Shown here piece by piece: positions 1 through 12,000 of a stretch of DNA of 60,000 nucleotides. Under the pieces are notes generated by a model. The model worked only from the letters and a program-made list of their open reading frames with translations. It was not told where the DNA came from and made no database searches. The stretch covers positions 101,811,311 through 101,871,310 of the forward strand of contig CM043947.1 in NCBI GenBank assembly GCA_014529385.2. Reading direction: 5' to 3'. This DNA comes from Adiantum capillus-veneris. Its lineage: Eukaryota > Streptophyta > Polypodiopsida > Polypodiales > Pteridaceae. Numbering within the stretch: the stretch's first letter is position 1; the number at the start of each line of letters is the position of its first letter. A program made the translations under genes and the position numbers.

Positions 1-372
1 CTCCAGTGAAAGTCCTAACTGGCATAGACTAAATAATTCATTCATCTTAATGGCTTGGTGAGCAAGAGGAAGATAACATTCAATAATGGCCTCCTTGATC
101 TTCTCTCAAGTTGGTTTATTAGTAGGATTATCTGTGCAGAGTTGTTTCCACCACAACTTGGCATCTCCACTAAGATGGGACATACCCAACATTGTTTAGT
201 TTCCTTGAGCAGTTCTTGCGGCTATGAAATAATCATCCATAGCATCTAACCACGCTTCTGCATCCCGCTCTAAATTGGGTTCTTCTCCATTGAAGATAGG
301 AAGTTGGACTTGCTTCAGTAGTAATTTCTTTTCTTGTGTAACAATGTAGAGTCTATTTATGCGAGGTTTACC
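1..372 (-). pseudogene. Ty3/gypsy gag, central part (decayed, runs off the window)
   Basis: Reading the minus strand from 372 gives a retrotransposon Gag segment with motifs LPIFNGEEPNLE, AEAWLDAMDDYF, LSGDAKLWW and further on ECYLPLAHQAIKMNELF. This is the usual order of a Retrotrans_gag domain (AW..., A..WW). In-frame stops, for example after IAARTAQGN and after NKPT, show that it is dead. The 5' part of the same gag lies at 2373-2609, separated by exactly 2,000 bp. Gag builds the cytoplasmic particle in which the element is reverse transcribed. The sequence continues beyond base 1. Assignment to gypsy rather than another LTR class rests on Gag style only. Confidence 0.75.
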
Positions 373-2372
373 CTGGGATTAGCTTAGCGAGTTTAGTGTT
401 TATTTAATTTTCTCTACTTTACTTATTACAAACATTTAGCACTTCATTCACATTGCAATGATCAAACAGTAAATCCACTAATCTTTATTCCAATAAATAT
501 GACATACAGTGTTCCAGGAAAACTCATGGTATATACAATGATTGATACAAGAGAACTAATATGTACAAGGACATCAACTCCCCTGTAACAAAAGCCTATG
601 CACCATGGGTGGGTCGGATACAAGATCACAAAATACAACATCTCTTGGTCCTCTAAAGCTAGGAGACCTACCCTCATAGGTCTAATTTTTCCTGGGTAGA
701 CTATGGTAGTTATTTGATCAAATACCCATTGAACTTGTGATACTAAAACACCACCATCTATTGCTATTTTTTCATTTGGATCTTCTATTCATGTGAACAA
801 GTATACTTTGATTACTCAAAGCTCCTCTACCCATTTGAGTATTTTGAGATTTAAACCAAATCCTTTCACCTCTCCCGCAACTATGAGAAAAACTCCACCA
901 AACCTTCCCCAGCTAATTCTCCAAGTGGGTGGGGAAAACATGTAATCCAATAGCTTCATTACGCTCTTCCATACTGTGTACTTTTGGGATGTGCATGCTC
1001 CCATAAACATGATGTTGAAGACCAAAAACTTACAAAAGGCCTGATGGAATTCGTCCTGCACAAATGGGGACAATGTTTTTCTTTTCTCTTTGTCTCTCAT
1101 ATTTCAACTACACTCTTTTAATCACTTTTTATTAAAACCCAATTTTTTTCTAGTACCTTAATGTTTTTCTCTAGATCCAAGACCTTAATTAACCTTGCTC
1201 TAATAACACTTGTGAGACTCCCCAACCCACCAATACCAAGATTGGGATGGTGTCCCTGACAAGTCTCTAAGCCTATTGAAAGTCGGAGAGTCTACATAAG
1301 AAAAATCCACGGAATAGACCTTTACCATTGACAATGGATTGGATCTATAGCCCTAGAAGAATGACCTAGTCCTATCTCACGGTAAAAACGGGACAACATT
1401 TAAAAATCTAAGAGTGTTTTAGCCCTATAAGTTCAACAATTTGGGCTAAGGTATTCTCAACCAACGCTTTTTCCCCCCTAACAAATGTGAGGGCACAGCC
1501 ACATGTGAACTCCTCTTCCAATTGGAGAAATATACTAAATGTTTTTAGTGCGCGGAAATGGATAGTTGCCTGACTAATCAGGTCTACCCGTCGTCCATGA
1601 TTGATAACCTTAGTCAATCCCCACTTACCACCGTGCACTCACACATGATACTTTTGTTTCCTAATTACTACCACATGTGGTTTAACACTTAAAATAATGG
1701 ATTTTTGTTTAACTTTCCATCACACTTATTCATTAAGACAAGACATTGAAATTAGTATTGAAAACAATCTTTTAGAAAACAAACATCTTTAGACTTAAGA
1801 CAAGGTACGGTCACTTATAATATACCTTGAAAATCCTGACACGTACTCCACTTGTCTCAAGCACACCTATATATGGGTGAAACAAACAACACACTTCCTT
1901 ATTTATAAACAAGGTGGAAACGCATCACCCAAAAAGTTTGTGATGCCCATACACCAAACCAGTTTCCCATACAACCGGGAAGTTCCCCTAGGATAAAAAC
2001 GGTATCCTAAGTAGTATCCAAAAACATACACATGTAGGAGGTACAGACTCCATGTACATGGGGGAAACCGATTCATCCATGGCTAACCAACCATCATTAC
2101 TCATCACCTGAAGTGAAAAATATTCCAAGGAATCAGAGGTGTCTTGAGGCAAGCTGTCTTAAGCATGACTAATCATTCTTTTCTAAGTCAACCAACCTTA
2201 TCCCAAACATTTCCTTCCTAATTTACAAACAAGTGCTCGTGGGTTTCATGGAAGATGTCTTCCTTTTGGGGCAGTTTTATTTTTCCTAATTATTTACTCC
2301 CTCTTTACGTATGCAATTATATTAATTAAAGAAAACTTGAATTAGCTAAACTTAATTATAACAAAGATTGAC
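373..2372 (-). other. 2,000-bp non-coding block splitting a gypsy gag (intron-like or insertion)
   Basis: On the minus strand the block begins GTCAATC directly after CCCAG and ends CTAATCCCAG, so it has GT...AG borders. Joining across it keeps the gag frame in phase 0. The same five bases CCCAG stand at both junctions, which is also what a 5-bp target-site duplication would look like. The block has no convincing TIR, no TG...CA ends and no coding region that I recognise; short ORFs at 462-677, 816-1100 and 1408-1638 look like chance. It may be an insertion or a retained intron. Confidence 0.45.
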
Positions 2373-2609
2373 CTGGGACAAATCAGCCATTTGTTGTAGA
2401 GCTCGGGCTTAAAAGCTCTCGTCAGTGGGCCTACTACTAGGCCCGGCTTCATCGTCGTGCAACACTCTAGTTAGTTTAGGAACACTACCCTCATCATCAG
2501 AAGGAGGATTGTCTCGGGTCCTTTTGGGTGACATGACTTCTCTAGTTAGTTTAGGAACACTACCCTCATCATCAAAAGAAGGATTGGCTCGGGTCCTTTT
2601 GGGTGACAT
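2373..2609 (-). pseudogene. Ty3/gypsy gag, N-terminal exon-like segment
   Basis: The minus-strand frame starts at ATG 2609 with MSPKRTR and contains two copies of a 25-residue repeat (MSPKRTR..., DDEGSVPKLTR). After an in-frame TAA at 2409-2411 it continues as ARALQQMADLSQ and ends at CCCAG|GT. The next in-phase coding sequence is the gag body below 372. Short basic N-termini of this kind are common in plant gypsy Gag proteins. The start was chosen as the first ATG of the open frame; an LTR-like leader lies upstream. The stop shows that the copy is not functional. Confidence 0.5.
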
Positions 2610-2615
2610 GACTTC
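2466..2615. repeat. 75-bp tandem duplication inside the gag N-terminus
   Basis: Two head-to-tail units of 75 bp (2466-2540 and 2541-2615) differ at a few positions only. Because 75 is a multiple of three, the duplication adds 25 residues without shifting the minus-strand frame. Confidence 0.85.
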
Positions 2616-2659
2616 TCTTATTCAATCTAATTCTTCTTCCAACCCAATTCAAGGTTAAA

Positions 2660-4139
2660 TCTGTAATCCTAGAGGGTAATTTCTTGACCTCAAATTTTCT
2701 TAATTGCTTATATTACAAGTTAATTTTTTTTATTGTAGCTTCCTTAAGGTTTTCTAAGCTCCCATAATATTCTTATAAATCTATACATCTTTTTTCTAAT
2801 TTTCCCATCTTAAAATCTGCTTATTTTAAGCTTAATATTTATTATATTCATTTTCTCTTAAAGATTACATTTTCTAAGCTTTAACACAATGGTTTATACT
2901 TAAAGTATTCTTTCTAGAGACTTTTGACAGTAGGTTCTATTTATCCTAATTAATCTTAAAATAAAAATAGCAATTTTGATCAATTATAACTACTTAACTA
3001 GCTAACTAATTATGGTATATTTATCATAGATATATAATGGTATCTCCTAACTCTACTAATTACCTTGTAGTTATTAAAATTAGTTATCTAATTTTTCCCT
3101 TTTATTTTCAATTAAAATTAGACTGTTTAAGCCAAAATAAATATCTAGATTATTTTTTTGACCTTAAGCTAATTATCTTTGCTTACTTAAGATATACACT
3201 AGCTTTGATCAATAGGACATAATTATCTAATTTTCTTAACTAATTTTCTCTCTTTAATTTTAGCTAATATTTATCTATTTTAACTAAAAAAATTAGCTAA
3301 TTATTTTTTTGACATTAACATAATTATCATAGGAATATTATGATGTATATTAACTCTGATAAATAGTACATAATTATCTACTTTGATTTACTAATTTTAG
3401 TCCTAATATGGCTTAATAATTAATTAGATATATATCCGTAAAGAAAATAGACGTAAATTAGCATAATTTTACAAATTAAAAAGGGATTAGGCTAATTATC
3501 GTGGATAACTAGCTAGAGGTTTGCTCTCTAGTGATTTTTGGGGTAGAAATTTCTCCCTATGTGAGAGAGAAATGGCCAGACTCCGAGTCTAAGTGAGAAT
3601 GAGAGGCCTAGGGTCCTATTTATAGTTTTTCTAGGCCTTCTGGAATTTCCCAGGCTAGAATAGCCAGCTGCTTATAGCTCAAGCAGCCCCCAAACTCAAG
3701 AAGGCACCACCTGCTGCTGTTTCTGTGCCTGGCAATACCTGCTACCTCCCACTACAGCCTGCCTGATTAAAAAATCAACCCTGCTAATTTTCTAGGCTAT
3801 TTTATTCTATTTTCATAAATATCTGGGAGGCCTTAGTAAAAGTCTATGCTTAAATGATTACTGCAACCATCCAATTTTTCTTAACAATTTAATTTACATT
3901 GAATCTTTCGGAGGAACTAGTGGGGTCAGTATTTGTCTGAATTTAATTCTAAAAATTTCTAGCCCGGGATTTGTTGTGCTTAAGATTCCAAAAAAACCAT
4001 TTTCTTTTGCTTTTGAGATAGTGTTTTTACTGATTGTATGACCAATGCTTTCTTCTAAAGCTTTGAGTTCATTCTCGGCTAGAAAGGTGGAGACCTTACA
4101 ATACAAACAAGATCCTAAGCTCGGTACTAACTAAAATTA
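2660..4139 (-). other. AT-rich LTR/leader-like region, no gene seen
   Basis: This stretch is AT-rich and non-coding. On the minus strand it has a TATA box near 3620 followed by pyrimidine-rich leader sequence, then the gag start at 2609, so it is likely the U3-R-U5/leader of the gypsy element. LTR edges and a PBS could not be fixed. A 70-codon minus ORF at 3894-4106 has no family likeness that I can name. Confidence 0.4.
3617..3624 (-). promoter_or_regulatory. Candidate LTR TATA box
   Basis: The plus-strand TATTTATA reads TATAAATA on the minus strand. It sits in a short GC-richer context typical of plant LTR promoters, upstream of the gag start at 2609. Confidence 0.4.
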
Positions 4140-4640
4140 TTAGTTCAAGAAAAATGACTGGGAGATGCATCTTCATTTAGTCTTCTAGACGTATCGAGTT
4201 TCATTCAAAACAGCCTTAAGCACGATTCCTTTTAATTTTGTCTATGGACTAGATGCAATATTGCCAATGGAATTCTTATTACCCACTCTCAGAGTTGCAT
4301 GAGAGTTATATTGGAAAGGGAACAAGTTGTCAAACAACTTGGGGACTTAGAACGACTAGATGAATAGTGACTAGCGGCCATTGCCCATATATATGCCCAA
4401 AAACAAAAATGAAAATAGTTTTTTCACTCACATTTGCTGGAAAAAAAATTCAAATTCGCGGATTTGGTTCTAGTGTCCTCCTTGAAACAACATATACCCA
4501 ATTTCAAGATAAAAGGACATGATCCTTTTGTCATTGAAGATGTTTTACCAAGTGGTGCCATCAAACTAGCTACCTTAGATGGAGAAAGAATGAAAAATTG
4601 GATTAGTGGATGTTCACTCCGCAATACCATCTACCCTTGA
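4140..4640 (+). pseudogene. Ty3/gypsy integrase C-terminal fragment
   Basis: Plus-strand frames (with frameshifts) read TPF-like NFVYGLDAILPMEFLLPTLRV, then LEKKFKFADLVLV, KIKGHDPFVIEDVLPSG and IKLATLDGERM. This is the usual end of plant gypsy Pol: the conserved Y G ... LP.E segment after the integrase core, followed by the chromodomain-free tail 'GP..I..V.P.G...L..L.G'. The longest open piece is 4434-4640. It stops abruptly where the minus-strand copia pol begins (4641), suggesting that one truncated the other. Confidence 0.7.
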
Positions 4641-5379
4641 CCGATGGCCTTTTGCAAAGAATGCATGCAGCAAAGAAAAGAAAGCTTAAATGACAATAGG
4701 TGATTGAGGAAGCTCTCAGTACAATGTGTAAACCGCTTCAAAGCTAAGCCTTTCATCAAAGCATCTGTTGGGTTGTAGTTAGTGTATACCTTGACAAAAT
4801 CAATGAGATTTTTCGCCAAGAAATCTCTCGCAAGATGATACCTGACTTCAATGTGTTTCGATTTGGAGTGAAACACGGGGTTCCTTGCCAATGCAAGAGC
4901 ACTCTGACTATCACAATATATCACTGGAGTGACATCAATGCCAAGATTTGTGACCAAGAGAGATAACCATATAGCCTCTTTCTTTGCATCTGACAATGCA
5001 ACATACTCTGCTTCTGTAGTGAAAGACGACGTACAATCTTGAAGACATGACCTCCAAGATACTGCTGCTCTAGCAAATATGAAGACATAGGCAGATGTCG
5101 ATCTCCTATTATCGACACAACCCGCATAGTCTGCATCCGCATAACCCCCACGATGGATGCATCATTGTTCCCAAAGCATAAACACCTGCCGACCATACCT
5201 GTGAGGTACCTAAGAATGTGCTTCACTGCTTCCCAATGCTTGCTGCCAGGATTTTCCATATATCGGCTCACCACTCCCACTGCAAAAGCAACGTCTGGTC
5301 TTGTGGCCACCATAGCATACATGAGACTCTGCTGCCCACTGCCAAAGAATCTGGTACCTTAGCCATTTCTGCTCGCTCA
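4641..5379 (-). pseudogene. Ty1/copia pol: end of RT and RNase H (copia B, part 2)
   Basis: Minus-strand frames contain LMYAMVATRPDVAFAVGVVSR, KHWEAVKHILRYL, AEYVA-region remnants, EAIWLSLLV, CDSQSALALARNPVFHSKSKHIEVRYH and YNPTDALMKGL. These are the connection and RNase H signatures of copia Pol. Several frameshifts interrupt it (for example near 5320 and 5020). The coding sequence continues upstream at 12726 after the CACTA insert, so the transposon at 5380-12722 split one copia gene. No 3' LTR follows; the element is cut off at 4641 against gypsy DNA. Confidence 0.85.
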
Positions 5380-5620
5380 CACTACAAGAGGTTGTGTGCT
5401 CTTGTGACGCTGTTAGCGACGGAAATACATTGGGTTTTTATAACCCCCGGCGTCGCTAAAACCGTCGCTACGAGCGTCGCTACGAGAGCGTCGCTATAGG
5501 CGTCGCTATATAGCGATGCATATAGCGACGCCTATAGCGACGTTTACACAGAAGACTATAGCGACGCTCATAGCGACGCTACAGAGCCATAAATAGCGAC
5601 GCTTATAGCGACGCCCGAGA
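5380..5620. repeat. Left TIR and subterminal CGTCGCTA repeat block, copy 1
   Basis: Within about 240 bp the octamer CGTCGCTA or its complement TAGCGACG occurs twelve times, plus one variant, in both orientations. In En/Spm such subterminal arrays are binding sites for the TNPA-type protein and targets of CpG methylation; that role is inferred here. A conserved ORF-free spacer follows to the genes. Confidence 0.9.
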
Positions 5621-5978
5621 GAATTTTATTTTGGTGGCAGGGCATTGAATGCCCTGCCACCCATCAACCATATTGTACTTGATTCACTTTTAAAAAAAGT
5701 GCAAGGGTAGATAATAGACCCAAAATAGTCACCCACAAGACGCATTGTTTGCAAAATTGACAATTGTACACATCATAGGCAAAATGAATTGATTGGCAAA
5801 TGTAATAATGACAATTGTACAACATCATAGGCATAAAGAATTGATTGGCAAAAGGAACTCCGGTGACAAATGTAATAATATACATGGTTCAAAAAGACGT
5901 ATAAAATCCGTCTCATGATACATAAGCTATGAGAAACCCTAAACTAATGCTATCTAGCTACGGCTAAACTGACGTCGT

Positions 5979-7291
5979 CTAGTCAGACGTCTCATCGCGT
6001 CCAAGCGGCGTATCTGTCGGATTCTGCAAAAAAAGACAATAAGACAGCTTTCAGTAAGTATAAACATATAACGACATTTATAAAACAATACAAAAAATAA
6101 AAAAGAGTAAACCCTAATACTAACCATGCCGCCGAGAGAACTGAGAATGTCCATCAGGGCGTTTAAGCCCTTCCTGCCTGCGTACTCGCGCTCGTACGGT
6201 GTGGGATCACGTCCTGTCATAGACCACTGTCAAAACATACAAAGATTTCATTATGTTAGAACTAAAAAACTCATAAACCCTAAACTATCGAACATGCATA
6301 AAGAGCAATGTGAAAAGACTTACAAAATCGGCCTCAAATGATGCCCATCCACCGCTCCCCAAGTGGTGCGAGCTCCCTGCCTCTACTCGCGATCTGGCTG
6401 CATCCTTTTGTTGCTTCCACTTGTCGGGATTCTCGCGCGCTGCTTTCTTCGCATTCTTCCAATCTTCTTTGGCCAGCCAATCTGGCCTGTTCCACCCATT
6501 CTTGATTGCTTTTTGCACTTCGGAACGCTTGTGTTTGCAGTATTCGCGCATTCGAATCTTCATCAGGTCTTCATTGAAGGGCTGATCCCGTGTTGCAACG
6601 GGAAACTCATCATGAAGTATGCTGATGACTCTGTTTTTTAAATCACTTGGTACTTCACTCCATTTTTTTAGTATATAGTGTCTAAACAGCTGAGAGCAAA
6701 GACCACGCATGCGCGAGATCACCTTCTTGCCGTCATCATCCATGATGATGCCGCCGCTGATGTCGACGGAGTAAGGCAAGCCCTCTGGCCGGTGACGCGT
6801 GAACCTAGGTGTCCCGCCGGGGTCTCTAGCGGCGTGTCGATGGGGGTACGGACGTGAGGTGTCTCCACCGGCGTCTGGGCCCCGAAGCGAGGATTGTCGA
6901 GTGGGGTGGCTCCTGGCGGAGTAGGTAGAGGTGTGTAGCTTCTAGGAACAGTGAGCCGTGCAAAACCTGGCGTAGATGGCGATGCTGTGGCTGGTGTGGG
7001 GGCGGGCAAAGAAGGGGAGGGTAAAGAGCCTCGTCGAACACGAGGCGGTGTGGAGGCATCGGTGGCGGAATCCCCACAACAACCGCCACCGCCACCACTA
7101 GAGCGCCGGTGTCTAGACGAGTGTGAAGCTCGTCTCGTCGACGCCGAAGCTTCGGAGCGCGCCGAATGCTCCGAAAGAGAGGGAGATGCGGATGGTGTAG
7201 GAACGCGCGATGATGCGCCAGAGCGATGACGCTCCACGTACCACTGTCTCTGCTGCGGTGACAAAGAAGAAAGAAACTCCTCATCATCCAT
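5979..7291 (-). pseudogene. Transposase_24-like (Ptta/En/Spm, TNPA-type) gene, copy 1, frameshifted
   Basis: Same three-exon structure as the intact copy at 45753-47062: exons 6324-7291, 6125-6226 and 5979-6023 on the minus strand, with GT/AG borders. A 1-bp loss near 6812-6820 (copy 1 GTCCCGCCGGGG, copy 2 one base longer) shifts the frame after the Pro/Thr-rich region (…DTPLETPA). The conserved domain SRMRGLCSQLFRHYILKKW therefore falls out of frame and is found in a separate ORF at 6285-6779. The protein would lose its DNA-binding-like half. Recognised by direct comparison with copy 2. Confidence 0.85.
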
Positions 7292-7563
7292 ACCTGCATT
7301 AAACACACGAATATTTAAACTTAATATTGAATGAATAGAGTAGACAATGACGCAAAGACCATTAAATACAATGACGTAATGACGCATATAAATACAATGA
7401 CGCAATGAATCGAGTGATAGAAGAGGCAAGTCGAAAACTCAGAATTTTCAATCAAAAGATGTGAGCGCGAGTAGAAAAGAGCGTTATACACCATGGAAGG
7501 TACTTAGAGAGCCAGAGCTTTTACAACACGGAGCAAAATTGTTCAAATACAATATTTGTGGCT

Positions 7564-10500
7564 TTAAGAGATCTCTCTCTCATCCTCGCATAACTCAGCA
7601 TAACTTCCTATATCTATATAGAGCTCTCCGTTTAAACACATATCCTCTGTTTCATTTTGTAGCTCCTCTGCATGCACCCCATATAGAGTAGTAGCATCTT
7701 GATGCTCGTCTGGCACCACCGCAGCGGCTTCTGATTGAGCATCTTCTCTGATCTCCTCCATTGATGTCGTTGTGATTGGCACATGGTAGCCTTCATACGT
7801 CCTTGCACTACGAGGGGCTACCTCTATGACGTACCACCAGTTTGATGTAGACTTTGTAGGATGAAATACTACCTGCCAGAGCCACATAACTTACATGAGA
7901 GCTTTCAAGCACATAACTTGTAAAAGGGGGATGTTAACTATTTATATACTTACTTGTTCACAATGCTCGGGTAGTACGAAAGTGTCTCTTAGGTCAGTCC
8001 ATTTCTTAGTAGAATCCACCTCAAGAAAATCAGACTCTCCTCTACGCACAGTAGCGTTGCGACCCTCCATGATTATCTTGAACCATTGCACGTCGAACAA
8101 GTCGACAAAAAGTCCTCTGTAATCGATCCTCAATTGGTTGTGCAACCATCTTAAGCTCATGAAGGTTGGTAGGCTCTCCAGAACCGATGGATAGTGCATC
8201 GGTGGTCGTCTTCCCCGTCTCCACTCGATTTGTGCCCTTTGTCGCTCTTGCTTTGCATCCTCATATTGTGAAATCCACTTTTGCATCACTGGATTGTGAA
8301 GCATGCAAAATCGGTTGATTTTAGCCTCTAGATCTTCCGTCATCTTCTTCTCAACACCGAAATTGCACATGACAATCCCAGATATGCGCTCATCATCTAT
8401 GGTTCGCCATAGCGTGTCCCGGGATTTATCAAATCCGTCTAGCCACTCTCCAATGTACACTAGGGACTCTGATACCAACCAACCTTCTGCCATGCTACCC
8501 TCCTTTTGACGCACATATCCCTTAAGCGTTTTCATGAAACGCTCTAAGAAGAACATCCATCTGGAATGAGCTGTGCCAGCTATTTCCACCTCATCAACTA
8601 TGTGAACAAGAAGATGCACCTGAATGGTTAGCATTGTAGTAGGAAAATGTTTCTCAAACATGCACACAAGCTCCGCAGCATTTAGTTTGGCGAATGGTAT
8701 GGAGTCTACGTTGATCTCCTTTTGTGAGATCCATTGCACCAGCTTTGCAAGTTTGTAGATTGTGTTACGGATGTCGAGAGACAAACATCCCTCAATGGCA
8801 ACCGGTAAAATAAACTGTAAAGTATGTAAAGCAATGATATTAAAGTCCACATTTTATGCAATGATATTAAAGTCCACTATGAACGTACCTGACACATTTT
8901 ATGCCAATCGTGTGACTTCAAACCGGTAAGCTTTCCTTCTTTAGTAAAACACGTTCGGAGCGCGTGCATTACGCCAGTGGGGGTCCGCAAAGATCGAATG
9001 GCCTCTTTTACTTTGCGTTCTTGGGCTCCTGTGAAAATCCATGGTGCATTAGGGAGTTTTATCGATCCATCAGACGCTGTTTGCGGCCAATATTGCTCCA
9101 TACGATCCACATTTCTAAGGTCAACTCTGGCTCCCAAAGTATCTTTCTTGCCGGTCAAATGGTCCCATAGTAGATTACCCACATTCTTGAATATGTGCAT
9201 TGGATCGAGCAAGTGATTGATCATGAGTCGGGGCCAGTATGGTAACTCGTACCATAGAGATAGTCTCTTCATCCCTGGAGGCAATCCGTCATCGCACATC
9301 TCCTTCTGCTCTAACCATGCTTGTGCAGACATCCTTGGTGGCTCTCTTCCCAAAAAGCCGTCGCGTAACACATGATTCTTTGGAAGATACGCTTGATGAC
9401 CTTCGTAGATTTGCTTCTTCAGTGAGGGTGCCCTACGTGCATTCAGTCTAGGTCCACATGTGACACATGCTCTATATCCGCTTGTTTGAAGCCCTGCATG
9501 TATACACATGATAATAGATCAACTATGGGAAAAAACAATATTTACAGTGTCTGAGTGAGGAGTATCAATAGATCACCAGAGCATTCTGTTAGCCCGGGAT
9601 AGTCATGCATGGTCCACATTAGAATGCCTCTGATCAAAGCATTCCGTCGTCCTGTGTGTCGGCTCATATCCACCACCTCTATGCCAATCCACAATTGTTG
9701 TAGCTCTTCCAATAGTGGACGAAGATACACATCCATATTCCCCACTTTATATCGCCCTGGCACAATCAAGCTTAGCCATAGGTGCCCCTTCTTCGTAGTC
9801 AACCACGGGGGAATGTTGTAGTTGACGATGACAATGGGCCATACACTCTAAGACCAAATGGATTTACGCCATCCATAGCCAGGCCTAAGCGCAAATTTCG
9901 AGCTTCCCTGGCAAAATCCGACCATGTTCCATCTATATGTTTCCAGGCTGCGCAATCTGCAGGAATTCGTAGCACACCATCCGAAGATTTATTCTCCTCA
10001 TGCCATGATGCTAGGGCGGCCATGGACTTACATTCGAAGAAATGCTTGATGCGAGGAAGCAAAGGAAAATGTCGCAAAACCTTTTGTGGAATTTTTGTCC
10101 CGTGGAGATCTACTCGATATCTTTCGGAATCACATTTCGGACACTTCTCCATGTCTGTGTATTCCCCTCTGAAAAGAATGCAGTCATTAGGACAAGCGTG
10201 GATAGAATTGTAATCCATCCCCAAGTTTCGCAAAATCTTTCTTGCTTCATCTCGGGAATCTGGCATCACATTGTCAGCTGGTAGTATGTGCTCTTTCAGC
10301 AATCTACACAACATAAAAATATGATACAATCGTGTAAAAATCTATCAGATCATTATACATTTAGAGTTCTATTAAAGTAAACTAATTGTAATAGATCACC
10401 TGAAAAGCGCTGTGACGCTAGTGTCACTCCATCCAAACTTTGCCTGCATGTTGAGAAGAACCTGGAGTGCTTTCAATCTAGACATACGTGCTCCATTATA

Positions 10501-10932
10501 CAATGGCGTATCGGCTTCACTTTTCATATCATCATAGATAAGCCTTTCTGAATCCATGATCGTCTCGATCATTTCATCAATCTCGGGCTCAAACATTGCC
10601 TCGTTGGGAATGTGCTCTGCATGATCATCCCCCGAGCTGTCAGAGGCTACATCTTGTGGCCTCACATATGCTGCTTGACCAAAGCGCCTGCGAACACGTC
10701 TATTGGGTTGCAAGATTGCTGCTTGTTGGCCAGCGTCAGAGTCCGACGAGTTATAATTGGCAACAACTCGATCTATAATAGATGGATCGAACTCGCCAAA
10801 TTCACGAACGTGCTGCAAAGAAACACGTCTTGTCCGTCGCACAGCATGCTTGCATTGATTACAAGGACATAAGACCCTCGTTGAGAGATAGGTGTTTTGG
10901 TTGGACGGTCCCACATCCTCGTTGCTACTCAT
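7564..10932 (-). pseudogene. tnp2-type CACTA transposase, copy 1, damaged
   Basis: Exons on the minus strand: 10400-10932, 9577-10303, 8889-9493, a fused 7954-8814, and 7564-7872. Exon 1 is open and holds the transposase-associated segment RVLCPCNQCKHAVRRTRR. Exons 2-3 carry the Transposase_21/tnp2 core (LPLLPRIKHFF, LAMDGVNPFG, GLQTSGYRACVTCG, LLDPMHIFKN). The fused exon has DUF4218-like and DUF4216-like parts. Lesions relative to copy 2: a 13-bp deletion near 9851 that shifts the frame in the core, a 9-bp in-frame loss of residues ARP near 8504, and a 338-bp deletion at about 8133 that removes an intron and 86 codons but keeps the frame (HNQL|RIDYRG). The gene acts in the nucleus on the element's TIRs. 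Confidence 0.88.
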
Positions 10933-10994
10933 AATGAGGATAAAAAACTTATAACCTGGACAACAAATTTAATATTCTATTGGCATTCTTCGTC

Positions 10995-10997
<3 letters not shown>

Positions 10998-11066
<69 letters not shown>
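10998..11066. repeat. (CT)n microsatellite
   Basis: An uninterrupted CT dinucleotide tract just upstream of the transposase first exon. The same tract is shorter in copy 2 (51126-51180). Confidence 0.95.
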
Positions 11067-11069
<3 letters not shown>

Positions 11070-11437
11070 CTCACATTCTCTAGTCATGTCCAATCCCCGC
11101 ACACCTCGGTCTAGAGGTGCACGGAGATCAGAACCACCGGGTTATAATCTCGTCTTTATTGGTCAATACCTATATTTGTGGGTACAAGAAATCTACACAC
11201 CCACGTCTACATGATACTGCATGTAGTGGACAAAACCCCTTTGCCTCTTCTCTAGCTGTAGCACTTCACTTCATCTTAACATCTTTTCACAGTAGATCTT
11301 TTCACTGTTCGTCTAACTCTAAACCCTAAACCATAAGTAATTCTTGCGTGGACTCGATCTAACGTAAATAAGCGTAAATCTAAATAAATGTAAATCTAAC
11401 TAAAAATAAAGCTAAATCTAATTTAACGCAAGTCTAA

Positions 11438-11644
11438 TGACTAGAGGTTGTCTAGATGGTCATTGTGTCGGGGATGTAGTGACTCTTGCCGCCCTGAAGA
11501 TCGACCTTCTTTCCTATCTTCTGAAGACATTTCACCAGTACTTTTGGATCGACGGAGCCCACCATGAGTGAAGGCAGCAATACCCTATATTCCATTGAGG
11601 GCTTTCTTCACCCGCTTCATGCAGGCATCGCAGTCTATGGAGAC
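11438..11644 (-). pseudogene. Captured host HMA (HIPP-like) gene fragment, copy 1
   Basis: On the minus strand, after a TTTAG acceptor-like junction, the sequence reads VSIDCDACMKRVKKALNGI, the metal-binding CxxC loop and helix of a heavy-metal-associated domain. After a short out-of-frame stretch it reads GSVDPKVLVKCLQKIGKKVD, the domain's second half. The fragment has a stop (TAG) after NGI and a frameshift. Copy 2 keeps more of the downstream sequence (53130-53496); here it is cut at 11438 by a deletion. HMA proteins bind metals or act in trafficking; this fragment is not functional as read. Confidence 0.75.
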
Positions 11645-12000
11645 CTAAATCTAATCTAATATAACGTAAATCTAAATCTAGCTTAAATAAACGTAAATCT
11701 AGTTAAAAATAAACCTAAATCTAATTTAATGTAAGTCTACATATAACCTAATCTTTAATGTCTTTTAAGATAGTTTCCTACGACGTTATAACTCTCTTCT
11801 TCTTGTGTGTGTGCGCGTGTGTGGATGTGTGTGCCAATAAAAAGAGATAAATGGTATAACCTTTCTATCACCCATGCCAAGTATGATAGATTGATTATGC
11901 CATTTCCCTCTTGAATAATAGGTCTTGAGTTCAACTCCTCGTCGGCTAGATCTTTAGGTCTTTTAATTTTAATTAGTTTCCTACGACGTTAAATTAGTTT
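11645..12000. other. AT-rich upstream region with TAAATCTA-type short repeats
   Basis: The stretch is made of degenerate units such as CGTAAATCTA, AAACCTAAATCTAA and TTTCCTACGACGTTA. Part of it is a second copy of sequence at 11330-11437. No coding region is seen. It lies between the captured HMA exon and the simple-repeat block, where the element's promoter might be expected. Confidence 0.6.

Noticed and set aside
7461-10284. Many plus-strand ORFs of 60-143 codons across the transposase genes (and their twins at 47181-50413)
   Set aside because: They lie antisense to confirmed exons and have no family likeness; they are shadows.
11085-11214. 42-codon plus-strand frame MSNPRTPRSRGARRSEPPGY..., identical in both CACTA copies
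   Set aside because: The copies are too similar for conservation to mean anything, and the frame opposes the element's genes.
11308-11333. Telomere-like TAAACCC units (also near 51430)
   Set aside because: Only two units, inside a transposon leader; not an interstitial telomere array.
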